A stretch of DNA of 64,000 nucleotides, taken from Psychrosphaera sp. F3M07. GTDB lineage: Bacteria; Pseudomonadota; Gammaproteobacteria; Enterobacterales; Alteromonadaceae. The position numbers were made by a program, and so were the translations under genes. Shown here in pieces: positions 39,359 to 48,495 of the stretch. The notes under the pieces were generated by a model, which was given only the letters and a program-made list of their open reading frames with translations, made no database searches and was not told the origin of the DNA. The stretch is taken from assembly GCF_018860345.1 (NCBI RefSeq), contig NZ_JAHKPJ010000012.1, positions 202,036-266,035 on the forward strand. Reading direction: 5' to 3'. Positions within the stretch are counted from its first letter, which is position 1. Every line of letters begins with the position of its first letter.

Positions 39359-42106
39359 TTAGTCTAGACCAACAGCCCAACCTTTAGTCCAATCGTTATC
39401 CGCATTTTTTACTGCACCGATGAAATCTGTTGTTTCAAAGAATGCACCGTGAAGAGCGTTAGCGTCAGCAGCTGTTGTTGTATCGATAGTAAAGATACCG
39501 TTAACAACTGCAGCCATGTTTGCAGCAACTGAATTGTTGCGACTTGCATCTGACCACCAAGCTGATAAATCAACATCGCTGTCACCGTTTTTGAAGTTTT
39601 CTGTACAAGCGATTACTGAGTTAGTGATGTTGATACCACCATCTGCTAAGTAGTCTTGACCATTAGGGTTTGTCGCTTCGCCTTCAACTTCAAGACATTC
39701 GCCACCCGCATTAGTAATTAATGCATTCACCATAGTCACTTTAGTACCTTCACGGAAGTAGAAACCTTCAGAGTCTTTATCCGCTGATGTGTAGTCATTA
39801 CCTATCATAGTGATGTTGGCAATAGTTGGGTTTGACACTGGCGTTTTAGACATATCTTTGTCGTTGTCAGCTTCAATACCACGGTTTGCTTCACCATCTT
39901 CAGATGCATGTTTTATTAACACATATTGCATTTTACCGCGGTAACCGTTATCCCAATCAACGCTGTCATCTTTGTTCGCTGTTAGGACAACATGTTTAAC
40001 GTTTACTGAACCACCAAAGAACTCAACACCGTCATCTGCATTAGCGTGAACTTGGATGTAATCAACCATAGTACCTGAACCAACACCGGCAAACGTAATA
40101 CCGTTAAGCTCATTATCTGGTGCTACTTCGAAACCTGCATTTTTAACTACAACGTAGTTTAAAGTACCTGAATTATCTTCCCAGTTTGTTCCGCCAAATA
40201 CACCACCAGAGACAACACCCTCAACTTGCAGTGAACATTCACCTTCTGAAGGACATTTGTTTGAAGGCGCATTGCCTAGAATAACCATGCCACCCCATTG
40301 ACCTGAACCTTCAGTTTGGTCAAGTACGTCTTGTTTAGAAGTAAACATAATTGGAGCTTCAGAAGTACCAACCGCTTCAATTTTTGAACCGCGGCTTACA
40401 ACTAAGTAATCACCACCGTTAGAACCATATACTGTCGTACCGGCGTCAATTGTTAGGATTGCAGAATTTTCATTATCACCACCAACAAATACTGGACCAT
40501 TTAGTGCCCATAAGTTGTCTTTGGTTAATGTTAAGTCTGATGTAATACGACCTGATAATTCACATGTTGTTGTAACACCGTCTACTGATTCAATTTTAGC
40601 TGAACCTGATGGGCAACCCGCTACTGAAGATACACCGCCACCGAAACCAAATGCCCAACCTTCACGCCAGTCATTAGTTTCATCTATGGCTCCAACAAAA
40701 GTCGTAGTTTCCAACATGCCCATATTAGCCACATCTTTAACTGCGATTTTGTCATCACCTGTTATTGGTGAATCATCGTGTGCTAAAGGTACACCGTTAT
40801 TGGCTAAAAATGCACTGGTAACCACTGAATTATTTTTGCCATCTTCTGCAACAAATGCAGCTAAATCAACTATAGAGTGAGTATCATTCTCAGCCAATTT
40901 TCCATCTTTAGTTGGTTCAGTACATGCGATAACTGTGCTTTCCATCACAATGCCGCCATCTTCTAAATGAGCTTGTGATACAGCGTTACCTTCAACTTCA
41001 AAACATTCACCACCAGCGCCCGTAATTACAGAGTTGTAGATGCTAGCTTTTGTACCTTCACGTAAATAAATACCTTCAGAGTCTTTATCATCGCTCTTAT
41101 AGTTATTACCTACAATTGTTAGGTTAGAGATCATGACATCTGACATTGGCGTTTTACTAGGCGTAGAACCGTCATTGTCAGCTTCTATACCACGGTTTGC
41201 TTCACCGTCATTTTTATCATGTTCAACATAAGCATATTGAATTGAACCACGGTAACCGTTATCCCAATCAATTGAATCATCTTGGTTGCCCGTTAATACT
41301 AAATGTTTAACACTTACGGTTCCGCCAAAAAATTCAACACCGTCATCGGCGTTTGCGTGAACTTGTATGTAATCAACGTCAGTACCAGAACCAACACCAC
41401 CAAATGTAATACCATTTAACTCATTGTCTGGTGCGATTTCGAATCCAGCGTATTTCACCACAACGTAGTTTAATGTACCTGAATCATCTTCATCATTGTC
41501 GCCACCAAATACAGCACCTTCAAATGCACCTTCAACTTGTAGTGCACAGCTTGTTCCGTCAGTAGGACATTTATTAGATTTTGCGTTACCTAGGATAACT
41601 ACACCACCCCATTGACCAGCACCAACCGTGGTACCCATAACGTCATTTTTAGAGGTCATGATAATTGGCGCTTCGGCTGTACCTAACGCTTCAATTTTAG
41701 AACCACGGCTAACCACTAAATAGTCATTACCGGTTTCACCAAAGATAGTTACGCCTGGGTCTACTGTTAGAACGGCACTATCTGCGTTGTCGTTACCGAT
41801 AACAACTGGACCGCGTAATGCGTAAACTTTGTCAGCCGTTAATGTTAAATCTTCTGTAATTACACCCGTTAAAATAACGATATCAGCTTCAACTGATGTT
41901 GCAGCCAGGTAATCCGCTTCTAACGTTTCTTGGTCTATTTCAATTTGTGTTTTTGGTGCAACGTAACCATCACATCCTTCAGGGATAGGTGTTACTGCAC
42001 ATTCATCAACAACCACATCTACTGGGTCTTTATCGTCACTACAAGCCACTGTCATAGTTAACGCTAGTGTTACTGCCGAAAGTTTGAATAAATCTTTAAG
42101 TTCCAT
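39359..42106 (-). CDS. Duplicated right-handed beta-helix lipoprotein
   Basis: A 915-residue protein with a lipoprotein signal (LTMTVACSDD, lipobox VAC near C22). Two homologous halves, roughly residues 60-480 and 510-910, repeat the same motifs in the same order: LTLTADKVYALRGPV / LTLTKDNLWALNGPV, LVVSRGSKIEA, GQWGGVVILG / GQWGGMVILG, DNELNGITF, YIQVHANADDGVEFFGG, DWDNGYRG, EANRGIEADND and GGECFEVEG / GGECLEVEG. Each half looks like a parallel beta-helix. I recognise this type as often encoded beside TonB receptors, but know of no proven function. Acidic Asp-rich turns (NDEDDSG, DKDSEG) may bind calcium. It is preceded by six Pho-type repeats. Confidence 0.85.
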   Translation of the reverse strand: MELKDLFKLSAVTLALTMTVACSDDKDPVDVVVDECAVTPIPEGCDGYVAPKTQIEIDQETLEADYLAATSVEADIVILTGVITEDLTLTADKVYALRGPVVIGNDNADSAVLTVDPGVTIFGETGNDYLVVSRGSKIEALGTAEAPIIMTSKNDVMGTTVGAGQWGGVVILGNAKSNKCPTDGTSCALQVEGAFEGAVFGGDNDEDDSGTLNYVVVKYAGFEIAPDNELNGITFGGVGSGTDVDYIQVHANADDGVEFFGGTVSVKHLVLTGNQDDSIDWDNGYRGSIQYAYVEHDKNDGEANRGIEADNDGSTPSKTPMSDVMISNLTIVGNNYKSDDKDSEGIYLREGTKASIYNSVITGAGGECFEVEGNAVSQAHLEDGGIVMESTVIACTEPTKDGKLAENDTHSIVDLAAFVAEDGKNNSVVTSAFLANNGVPLAHDDSPITGDDKIAVKDVANMGMLETTTFVGAIDETNDWREGWAFGFGGGVSSVAGCPSGSAKIESVDGVTTTCELSGRITSDLTLTKDNLWALNGPVFVGGDNENSAILTIDAGTTVYGSNGGDYLVVSRGSKIEAVGTSEAPIMFTSKQDVLDQTEGSGQWGGMVILGNAPSNKCPSEGECSLQVEGVVSGGVFGGTNWEDNSGTLNYVVVKNAGFEVAPDNELNGITFAGVGSGTMVDYIQVHANADDGVEFFGGSVNVKHVVLTANKDDSVDWDNGYRGKMQYVLIKHASEDGEANRGIEADNDKDMSKTPVSNPTIANITMIGNDYTSADKDSEGFYFREGTKVTMVNALITNAGGECLEVEGEATNPNGQDYLADGGINITNSVIACTENFKNGDSDVDLSAWWSDASRNNSVAANMAAVVNGIFTIDTTTAADANALHGAFFETTDFIGAVKNADNDWTKGWAVGLD

Positions 42107-42158
42107 TACGTACTCCGAGTACTTTTATAGTTTTTGATTAATTAAATTATCGGAACGT

Positions 42159-42236
42159 AGATTAAGGATTAAAAATGACAAAACGGTGACTGTAAAAAGA
42201 CAGTGAGTTGACAGTTTTATTACATAACGATGACAT
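42159..42236 (-). promoter_or_regulatory. Six-unit PhoB-box array and promoter of the beta-helix lipoprotein
   Basis: Minus-strand 7-bp units ATGTCAT, ATGTAAT, CTGTCAA, CTGTCTT, CAGTCAC and TTGTCAT start every 11 bp without a slip, at 42236, 42225, 42214, 42203, 42192 and 42181. Each is separated by 4 bp. Ten bp after the last unit is TAATCT (42164-42159), a -10-like hexamer. Six phased units is far more than the standard two-unit box. Confidence 0.78.
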
Positions 42237-42285
42237 TATGTATGGAGAGTAGAGGAAGACAGCGGCTAGCGCATTTGTAGTCTAA

Positions 42286-43161
42286 TTAAAAAGCTGTAAT
42301 CCAATATCGTGGATTAGTTGGGTCGGTTTGTTTTGATAATAATGGGTTATTTAACTGGAATATACGTTTGCCTTTCCACTTATCTAGAGGGAAGGCATAT
42401 TTAGTCACTTTATGGTTTTGCATAAAGGAATCAAATTCGCCACTATCAATTAATTTTTCCAAACCAATTTCAATAGCCATACTTAACGCAATATTTTTTT
42501 TATTCACAAAATAATATATTGGGTAAGGATAATGAAGTAATACGTCATCTAACATAACTAAGTCATTAAATGTTTTTTGTGCTACAGCCAGTTCACCATA
42601 GCCCTCAAATATAGCTCTGGGGAAATACTGACAACGACCTTTATTCACCATGGCAAACATTGCGTCATATCGACCTGCCGCTGCGACTTTATATCCATTT
42701 GCCTGTAAAATTTTTGTATCTGGCCAATGCTCCCCCTGGCACGCTACTTTTCGTTTCAATTCGGCTTCACTTAACTGTGAAAAATAACTTAGGTTTTGTT
42801 TTTTTAAAATTGAAACCCGATAACCTAACAGCCCTTTCATTAAGGGTATTTTTACCGCGTGAAATTTATTTTCACTTTCTATTGTTGTTCCCATCCAATA
42901 CACATCAATTATGTCATCGGTTAACAACTGCATAGAACGACCTTGAGTTAGGCTAGTGGCATCGACAAGTCTTGTATAATAAGGATCAGTGCTACCTGCT
43001 TTGAGCGCTTTACCTAATAATTGATAGAAATAATCTTGGGTGACATCTTCAGCTGACTGTTGTCCGAGCACACGAACAAGCGTAACTTCAGAGGAATAAG
43101 AATATGAAGAAAATAATGTTAAAACCGAACTTAGAAGTAAATATATGGTTCTTTTAAACAC
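42286..43161 (-). CDS. Periplasmic solute-binding-like protein
   Basis: A 291-residue secreted protein with a signal peptide (about 1-23, cleavage near SYSS) and the layout of the bacterial family-3 solute-binding fold: an early VTLVRVLG strand, a hinge region, YDAMFAMVNKGRCQYFPRAIFEG (typical of ligand-loop segments), and a C-terminal helix near IEIGLEKLIDSGEFDSFMQNH. There is no ABC transporter or kinase gene adjacent, so it may be a stand-alone periplasmic sensor or binding protein. A tRNA-Pro gene lies upstream. Ligand unknown. No Pho array was seen in front of it, unlike the neighbouring genes. Confidence 0.72.
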   Translation of the reverse strand: MFKRTIYLLLSSVLTLFSSYSYSSEVTLVRVLGQQSAEDVTQDYFYQLLGKALKAGSTDPYYTRLVDATSLTQGRSMQLLTDDIIDVYWMGTTIESENKFHAVKIPLMKGLLGYRVSILKKQNLSYFSQLSEAELKRKVACQGEHWPDTKILQANGYKVAAAGRYDAMFAMVNKGRCQYFPRAIFEGYGELAVAQKTFNDLVMLDDVLLHYPYPIYYFVNKKNIALSMAIEIGLEKLIDSGEFDSFMQNHKVTKYAFPLDKWKGKRIFQLNNPLLSKQTDPTNPRYWITAF

Positions 43162-43360
43162 CAGTGACTAATCCATTATGTAATTGAAGCACTCATATTA
43201 TAGGCTAAACATACGTCCTACAAACCAATACTTAACTGAGGCTCAGTTAGACTATACCAATGCGTTAAAAACTCAAGCATCTAAGGATAGTTCAATGTCC
43301 GAAACTGCATTTCAATATTAACCACATCTATAATTTAATAGATGAGATTAAGGAGTTAAT

Positions 43361-43437
43361 TGGTCGGTATGAGAGGATTTGAACCTCCGACCCCTGACAC
43401 CCCATGACAGTGCGCTACCAAGCTGCGCTACATACCG
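43361..43437 (-). tRNA. tRNA-Pro (anticodon GGG)
   Basis: The complement folds as a 77-nt cloverleaf: acceptor CGGTATG with CATACCG, D-arm GCGCAGCTTGGTAGCGC, anticodon loop CATGGGG giving anticodon GGG, T-arm GGAGGTTCAAATCCTC and an encoded CCA end. It closely matches E. coli proL (from memory). The surrounding 250 bp on its upstream side shows no gene. Confidence 0.95.
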
Positions 43438-43686
43438 ACCGAGGTGGCTAAAGTATCACTCAGCCCTGTAAATATCCAGCGAAAAAGTTCAAATTTATGT
43501 GTATTCAAAAACAATGAATATCAATAGCTTATATTTTAAACATGCATTACTTTCAATAGTAATAAGTCAACATCTTTAAGGATATTGTTAACCTTATCAA
43601 CACCGCGACATTCATTAAAATAACACTCAAGTTTGCTTGTTTTTACTCACATCCATACTCTTTTCTTCATTGAGCCGAATTATTAC
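43438..43686. other. Gap between tRNA-Pro and the M1/permease gene
   Basis: 249 bp with no gene. It should hold the tRNA promoter and the end of the permease transcript, but I could not identify either with confidence. Confidence 0.3.
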
Positions 43687-46600
43687 TTATAAAACGGCGA
43701 GTCGCTTAGTATTATTTTCTCGTTGCTGATCTATGCTCTGATAATATGGGTCAAGTTGAATAAATTCCGGTCGTTTTAAAACCTCAAAATTAAAACATGT
43801 ATTTGGCTGTATCACGTTGACTTTAGTATGTAATAAAGTGCGATTATCTGCTGGTTTGTCAAATAAATTTGCAGGATGTTCACTAAACAGAGCTAGTTCA
43901 ACTAATTGGCTTTTATTGTCCGTAGTAGCGTAATTAGATATGCAGACATCAACAGAAAACAGTCCGTTCACTAATGTTGTAACGTGAGTGCTTTCTATAG
44001 TCCAATCGTTTACTACCACTTGTTGAAGCCATTGTTTAATAAAATCTTGATGTTCAAAGTTTGTAACTGTGTTTAATGCGTGAATAAAATCTAACGTTGT
44101 GGCTGGTTTGTTTGGGTATCCGTGTTTTTTAAGCACTAACCTGAGTGCTTCATTCACTTTATTCGCGCCAAGTTGTTTTTGTATTGCGTTCATCGCAATC
44201 GTACCTTTGGAGTAGATAAGGTGTTTTTCATCCGCTCGATATAGTGGTTTTTCAGTTTCGGGACTTTGTCCCCTTCCATATAAATATCGGTTATTTTCGT
44301 ATTGTAAAAAACGGTGCAAATAGGCTTCACCATACTTTTGGATCAATAATTGCGCTTGGGTATATACCGCTAACGTTTCAACCAAGACAGAGCCTCCTTC
44401 CGTGATTGCACTGTCTAATCCATGTCCCCACCATTGGTGTGCGGTTTCATGTACCGTCCGTCGATATAAATGATCGAATGCTTGATTATTACTCCTGTCC
44501 ACCACAAAACCTAACTTTTCATCAATGAGCATCATTTGTGGCATAGCATAACCAGATTGATTAAATACATTTGGTACTTCAAACAAACGCAGTTGTTTAT
44601 ATGGATAACGACCAAAATTTTGATTGCCATAACGTAAGGTGTCTGCAATCGCCTCAATATGCTCTTGCGCAATTTTTGTGTGTTTTTCTATATGGTAAAC
44701 TTCAACATTTATCCCATCAACATCGCGCTCAGACACCATAAATACCCCAGACAATACTGGTTGTATTTTTCTTATTGGTTGTTTCGTTTTGTAATGGTAA
44801 ACATTTCGGTTATCGTCCTTAGAATGGGATATCAACTCACCCGGAGCAACGACAATATGATTTTCCGCTGTAGTTAGACGCGTTTCAATTGTTGCCCACT
44901 TAAGTTGATGGCTAAAGTCACCATCATATTTAGTGATATCTTGCTCAAGACTTAATGCAACAGGTAGTTCCGGCAAGCCAAACTCTCTTCGTTTTACAAC
45001 AGAATTCAAAACATAATGCTCTGAAAAACCTAAAAACGGCATATAACGAATATCTCTAAAATAAATAAAGGTAGGCGTAAATGCACTATCCGATATTAAC
45101 CCGTTATAACCGTTATGCGTTCGCTCAGCGCTAAATGATAAAGTTAACTGTTGTTGTGGTTGCATTGGGGTATTTAGTTTAAAGAGATACTGAGAAAAAT
45201 GTTTATCGTGCTCTATTAACGTGGCATTTTCCAAAGACATCATTTTATAATTTACATCTGTGTCAGTACTGATCAAAATGTCTTTAATGGGCTGTTGAGT
45301 TTTATTTTGTAATTGATACTGCCCTGTGATTTGATAACGGCGTTGCTTGGGGTACAGATCCATATTCGTCTTAACAGCAACCACTGTTGGCTGCTGAAGT
45401 TCACGGTAGCTTTGATACTTTTTCTCGTAATCCGCATGCCATTGGTAATAATCATTAGCCGATTGAAAATTACCAACAATATTGGTTTGATAATAGACAT
45501 GCCCGCCAGCCACTATTGATAAGACAGAAAACGTGGCTAATGCTAACTGATTGGGCTTACTTTGGTTCCCTTTTAGCAGTTGAGACCATGAAGCAACATC
45601 TTTACCGCGTTGCATTAACCTAAAACTGATTAACGCCAATACCACTGATACACTTGTCCATAATGCCATGTACCCCCAGAAAGCATCAGAAGTAGCACTA
45701 AAACCAACTAATTCAGAGTGTTGTAATTGTGGCGAATGACCAAACTTAAACAACCCATGTTCTAAACCTATATACCCCCCTAAATTGGATTGAGATAAAA
45801 TAATAAAAAATAATGACACCACCATTGCTACCAATTTATTTGGGCTCACCGCATTTATAAATAACACTAAGGTGGCAATACACAACAGAGGAATGCCCAC
45901 ATAAACGTACAAACTGCTATATAGAACGAAATCGATATCCCCACCATAAATCCATTGCAACGCCATGGAAATAATAATGGCAAAAGTAATAAAAGTAAGT
46001 GGTATACACACCAAAGCGAACCATTTTGCCATATAACGTTGTACATTAGAGATTGGAGTCACATCGATTAAATCTGCAATGTTTTTTTCTTTATCACGCC
46101 ATGCAATTTCTGCAGAAAATATCACTAAGAACAAGGCGGAGAAGGTTGGCAATATATCAAACCCAAAGCGATTGATTGCAATACTAGTAGTAGGGACAGG
46201 GGTAACATCTAAGCTTTCTAAATATACCAAACCAGATATGACTTCAGAACCTAGTAATATTCCCCAAGCCAATACAATAAAAACAAAGGTTTTGGTTAAG
46301 ACTGTAGTTAAATATTCAGTTTTAACTAAGGCTTTAAATGCAGCCAAGGCATCAAACTCAGTTACTACTACTGGGTTAAAGGTGATATTTTCGCTATTAA
46401 TTTTGGCAGATGCATCTAAATTAGCTTTTCCTGAGTTGAGTTTATTGCTTACTTTTAACCTTAGCTCAAAGTAAAAATAACTCATTAAGATGGTGGCAAT
46501 TGCACTAAGGAGCACCAAAAGTCGATTAAACAATAAAGAGTCCGTTAATATTACTTGCAAGGTATTACGCTGCTCTACCGTCCAGTAAAGTGCTTGTTTA

Positions 46601-47286
46601 TAAAACTCAGCACTGGCCATAGGATCGAGTAAATCAAAGATTATTTTTAACGTTTCATTTAATACAAATGGTTGTGCCATGTTAGGCGAACCTGTGATCA
46701 CACTTAATAATTGATATAAAAAAAACGCCAAGCCAGCTGCCAAATACACCTGTAACGACGAACGACTAAACAAGCCTAATGCAAATAACAATACACTTGA
46801 TAACAAAATAGCCGGAAAAATGAAAACTAGACTTGTCCATATTAAGACACTTAGTAATAAGCTAATATCAATCGGTACTTGGCTGGAGGATGATAACATT
46901 GCCAATCCAATTGATAGTCCTATCAGAAATGCAAAATAAACCAAAATAGAAGGAATAAATACGCCAAACCAACGTGATAATAAATAGTGCAGTTTACTTA
47001 CTGGTGTGGTGAATACTAATTCCTCCAATTGAAACTGGCGATCTCGTACAGTGGCTTTAACAACAAAGACTGCCTGAATGATTGGAAAAATAAATCCGAC
47101 TGTGATGATTGTCTTGGTTAAATAATAAGATCCCCAAGCTAACACGCCTTTTTCTGTTGGTAGGTTTTGCACGATAAACATGCCAAATAACACAGCTAAA
47201 ACACTAAGAGAATAAAATAATATTTGACGGGTTTGCAATTTTATTTCTGAGCGAATTAAAGCATAAGTTACTGCTGAACTAGACAT
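43687..47286 (-). CDS. ABC permease fused to M1-family metallopeptidase
   Basis: A protein of 1199 residues. The first half has two sets of about six membrane helices (roughly residues 15-275 and 320-550) of the ABC-2 permease type. The second half (about 600-1199) is periplasmic and carries the M1 gluzincin zinc site HETAHQWWGH (about 943-952) with the later glutamate in ETLAVYTQ. Such fusions are a recognised family, likely exporting or processing peptides, but their substrate is unknown. I chose ATG 47286 over the upstream TTG at 47307, because an AAGGA ribosome-binding site sits 6 nt before 47286. It overlaps the ATPase gene end by 8 bp. Confidence 0.92.
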   Translation of the reverse strand: MSSSAVTYALIRSEIKLQTRQILFYSLSVLAVLFGMFIVQNLPTEKGVLAWGSYYLTKTIITVGFIFPIIQAVFVVKATVRDRQFQLEELVFTTPVSKLHYLLSRWFGVFIPSILVYFAFLIGLSIGLAMLSSSSQVPIDISLLLSVLIWTSLVFIFPAILLSSVLLFALGLFSRSSLQVYLAAGLAFFLYQLLSVITGSPNMAQPFVLNETLKIIFDLLDPMASAEFYKQALYWTVEQRNTLQVILTDSLLFNRLLVLLSAIATILMSYFYFELRLKVSNKLNSGKANLDASAKINSENITFNPVVVTEFDALAAFKALVKTEYLTTVLTKTFVFIVLAWGILLGSEVISGLVYLESLDVTPVPTTSIAINRFGFDILPTFSALFLVIFSAEIAWRDKEKNIADLIDVTPISNVQRYMAKWFALVCIPLTFITFAIIISMALQWIYGGDIDFVLYSSLYVYVGIPLLCIATLVLFINAVSPNKLVAMVVSLFFIILSQSNLGGYIGLEHGLFKFGHSPQLQHSELVGFSATSDAFWGYMALWTSVSVVLALISFRLMQRGKDVASWSQLLKGNQSKPNQLALATFSVLSIVAGGHVYYQTNIVGNFQSANDYYQWHADYEKKYQSYRELQQPTVVAVKTNMDLYPKQRRYQITGQYQLQNKTQQPIKDILISTDTDVNYKMMSLENATLIEHDKHFSQYLFKLNTPMQPQQQLTLSFSAERTHNGYNGLISDSAFTPTFIYFRDIRYMPFLGFSEHYVLNSVVKRREFGLPELPVALSLEQDITKYDGDFSHQLKWATIETRLTTAENHIVVAPGELISHSKDDNRNVYHYKTKQPIRKIQPVLSGVFMVSERDVDGINVEVYHIEKHTKIAQEHIEAIADTLRYGNQNFGRYPYKQLRLFEVPNVFNQSGYAMPQMMLIDEKLGFVVDRSNNQAFDHLYRRTVHETAHQWWGHGLDSAITEGGSVLVETLAVYTQAQLLIQKYGEAYLHRFLQYENNRYLYGRGQSPETEKPLYRADEKHLIYSKGTIAMNAIQKQLGANKVNEALRLVLKKHGYPNKPATTLDFIHALNTVTNFEHQDFIKQWLQQVVVNDWTIESTHVTTLVNGLFSVDVCISNYATTDNKSQLVELALFSEHPANLFDKPADNRTLLHTKVNVIQPNTCFNFEVLKRPEFIQLDPYYQSIDQQRENNTKRLAVL

Positions 47287-48175
47287 GAACGTTTCCTTGT
47301 TTTTCAACTAACAGCGAAAAATATAGATCCTCTAAGTCTGGTATTACGGCATTGAATTCACTTGCAGGGCAAGTGTCACTTATTACATGTATTTCAACTT
47401 CTCCAGCCACTAAGCGGTGGCTGATCACTTGATGTAATGTTTGATATTGTGACAGTTGTCCTTTATTGATGGTTGCTTGCCACAATTTGCCATTAAGTGA
47501 TGATGTTAGTTCACTAGGTGCGCCATTGGCGATAATTTCACCATTTACTTGCACGGCCATGTTTGGGCATAAGTTACTCACGTCTTCAACAATATGAGTG
47601 GATAAAATCACCACGGTATTCTCACTAATATCGCTTAATAAATTATGAAAACGATTACGTTCTTGTGGATCTAAACCGGCTGTCGGTTCATCTACAATCA
47701 ATAACTTAGGCGCGCCTAATAACGCTTGGGCGATCCCAAAACGTTGTTTCATACCACCAGAAAAGCCGCTGACTGCTTTGTTTTGCACATCCGTTAGATT
47801 CGTTAAATATAATAATTCTTGAATTTGCTTATGTCGTTGCTTTTTATCGCTTAGCCCTTTTAGCAAGGCAAAGTGTTCTAACAAAGCAAATGCTGACATT
47901 CCAGGATAAACGCCAAACTCTTGCGGTAAATACCCTAATACAGGGCGTAGTTTTTCTGGCTCGGTTAATACATCTATCCCATTAAATTCAATCTGACCAG
48001 AGTCAGGTAATTGCAGTGTGGCAATTGTGCGCATTAAAGTGGATTTACCAGCACCATTTGGTCCTAACAAACCAAACATCCCCGCTTTAATCGTTAAATT
48101 AATGTTATTCAAAGCAATAACATCATTTTTATTCTCACTGCTATATGACTTACATAAATTACGAATAGTTAACAT
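47279..48175 (-). CDS. ABC transporter ATP-binding protein
   Basis: The nucleotide-binding partner of the permease/peptidase fusion. Walker A is GPNGAGKST, the signature is FSGGMKQR, Walker B is LLIVDEPTAGLD and the H-loop STHIVED follows. The frame opens further upstream at a TTG (48208), but ATG 48175 (MLTIRNLCKSYS) fits the family start, with GGA about 11 nt upstream. The product is 298 residues. Gene order and overlap with the fusion show a two-gene operon. Confidence 0.94.
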   Translation of the reverse strand: MLTIRNLCKSYSSENKNDVIALNNINLTIKAGMFGLLGPNGAGKSTLMRTIATLQLPDSGQIEFNGIDVLTEPEKLRPVLGYLPQEFGVYPGMSAFALLEHFALLKGLSDKKQRHKQIQELLYLTNLTDVQNKAVSGFSGGMKQRFGIAQALLGAPKLLIVDEPTAGLDPQERNRFHNLLSDISENTVVILSTHIVEDVSNLCPNMAVQVNGEIIANGAPSELTSSLNGKLWQATINKGQLSQYQTLHQVISHRLVAGEVEIHVISDTCPASEFNAVIPDLEDLYFSLLVEKQGNVHV

Positions 48176-48495
48176 GGGTAGCAATATCCTGATAAATTGA
48201 ATAACCAATTTTGAACAAAATTAGCCTAAATTAAAATAAACAAATGTTCACCGTATTTTCGATAATTAATAGAGTACTAACTTGGATTGGTTTACTAACC
48301 AACTCAGTATCAAGCAAATTTAATTTCCGCCGGTACGACGTCAATCAAAAATTTAAAGTTGAGTGATATCTACTGGGCCTCTTCACTTTTAAAGATTAGT
48401 AAGAAAGTTCTATCGTCAAGTTAACCAAGGGAGGATATTCCTATTAGCAAGTTTTATTGAAAACACCCAAACTAAGTTATCTATTGATAAGAATC
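48176..48495. other. 320-bp gap upstream of the ABC operon
   Basis: No gene found. It should contain the ABC operon promoter and the 3' end of the EAL gene transcript. I saw only weak short inverted repeats (for example near 48288-48300) and no clear terminator. Confidence 0.35.
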
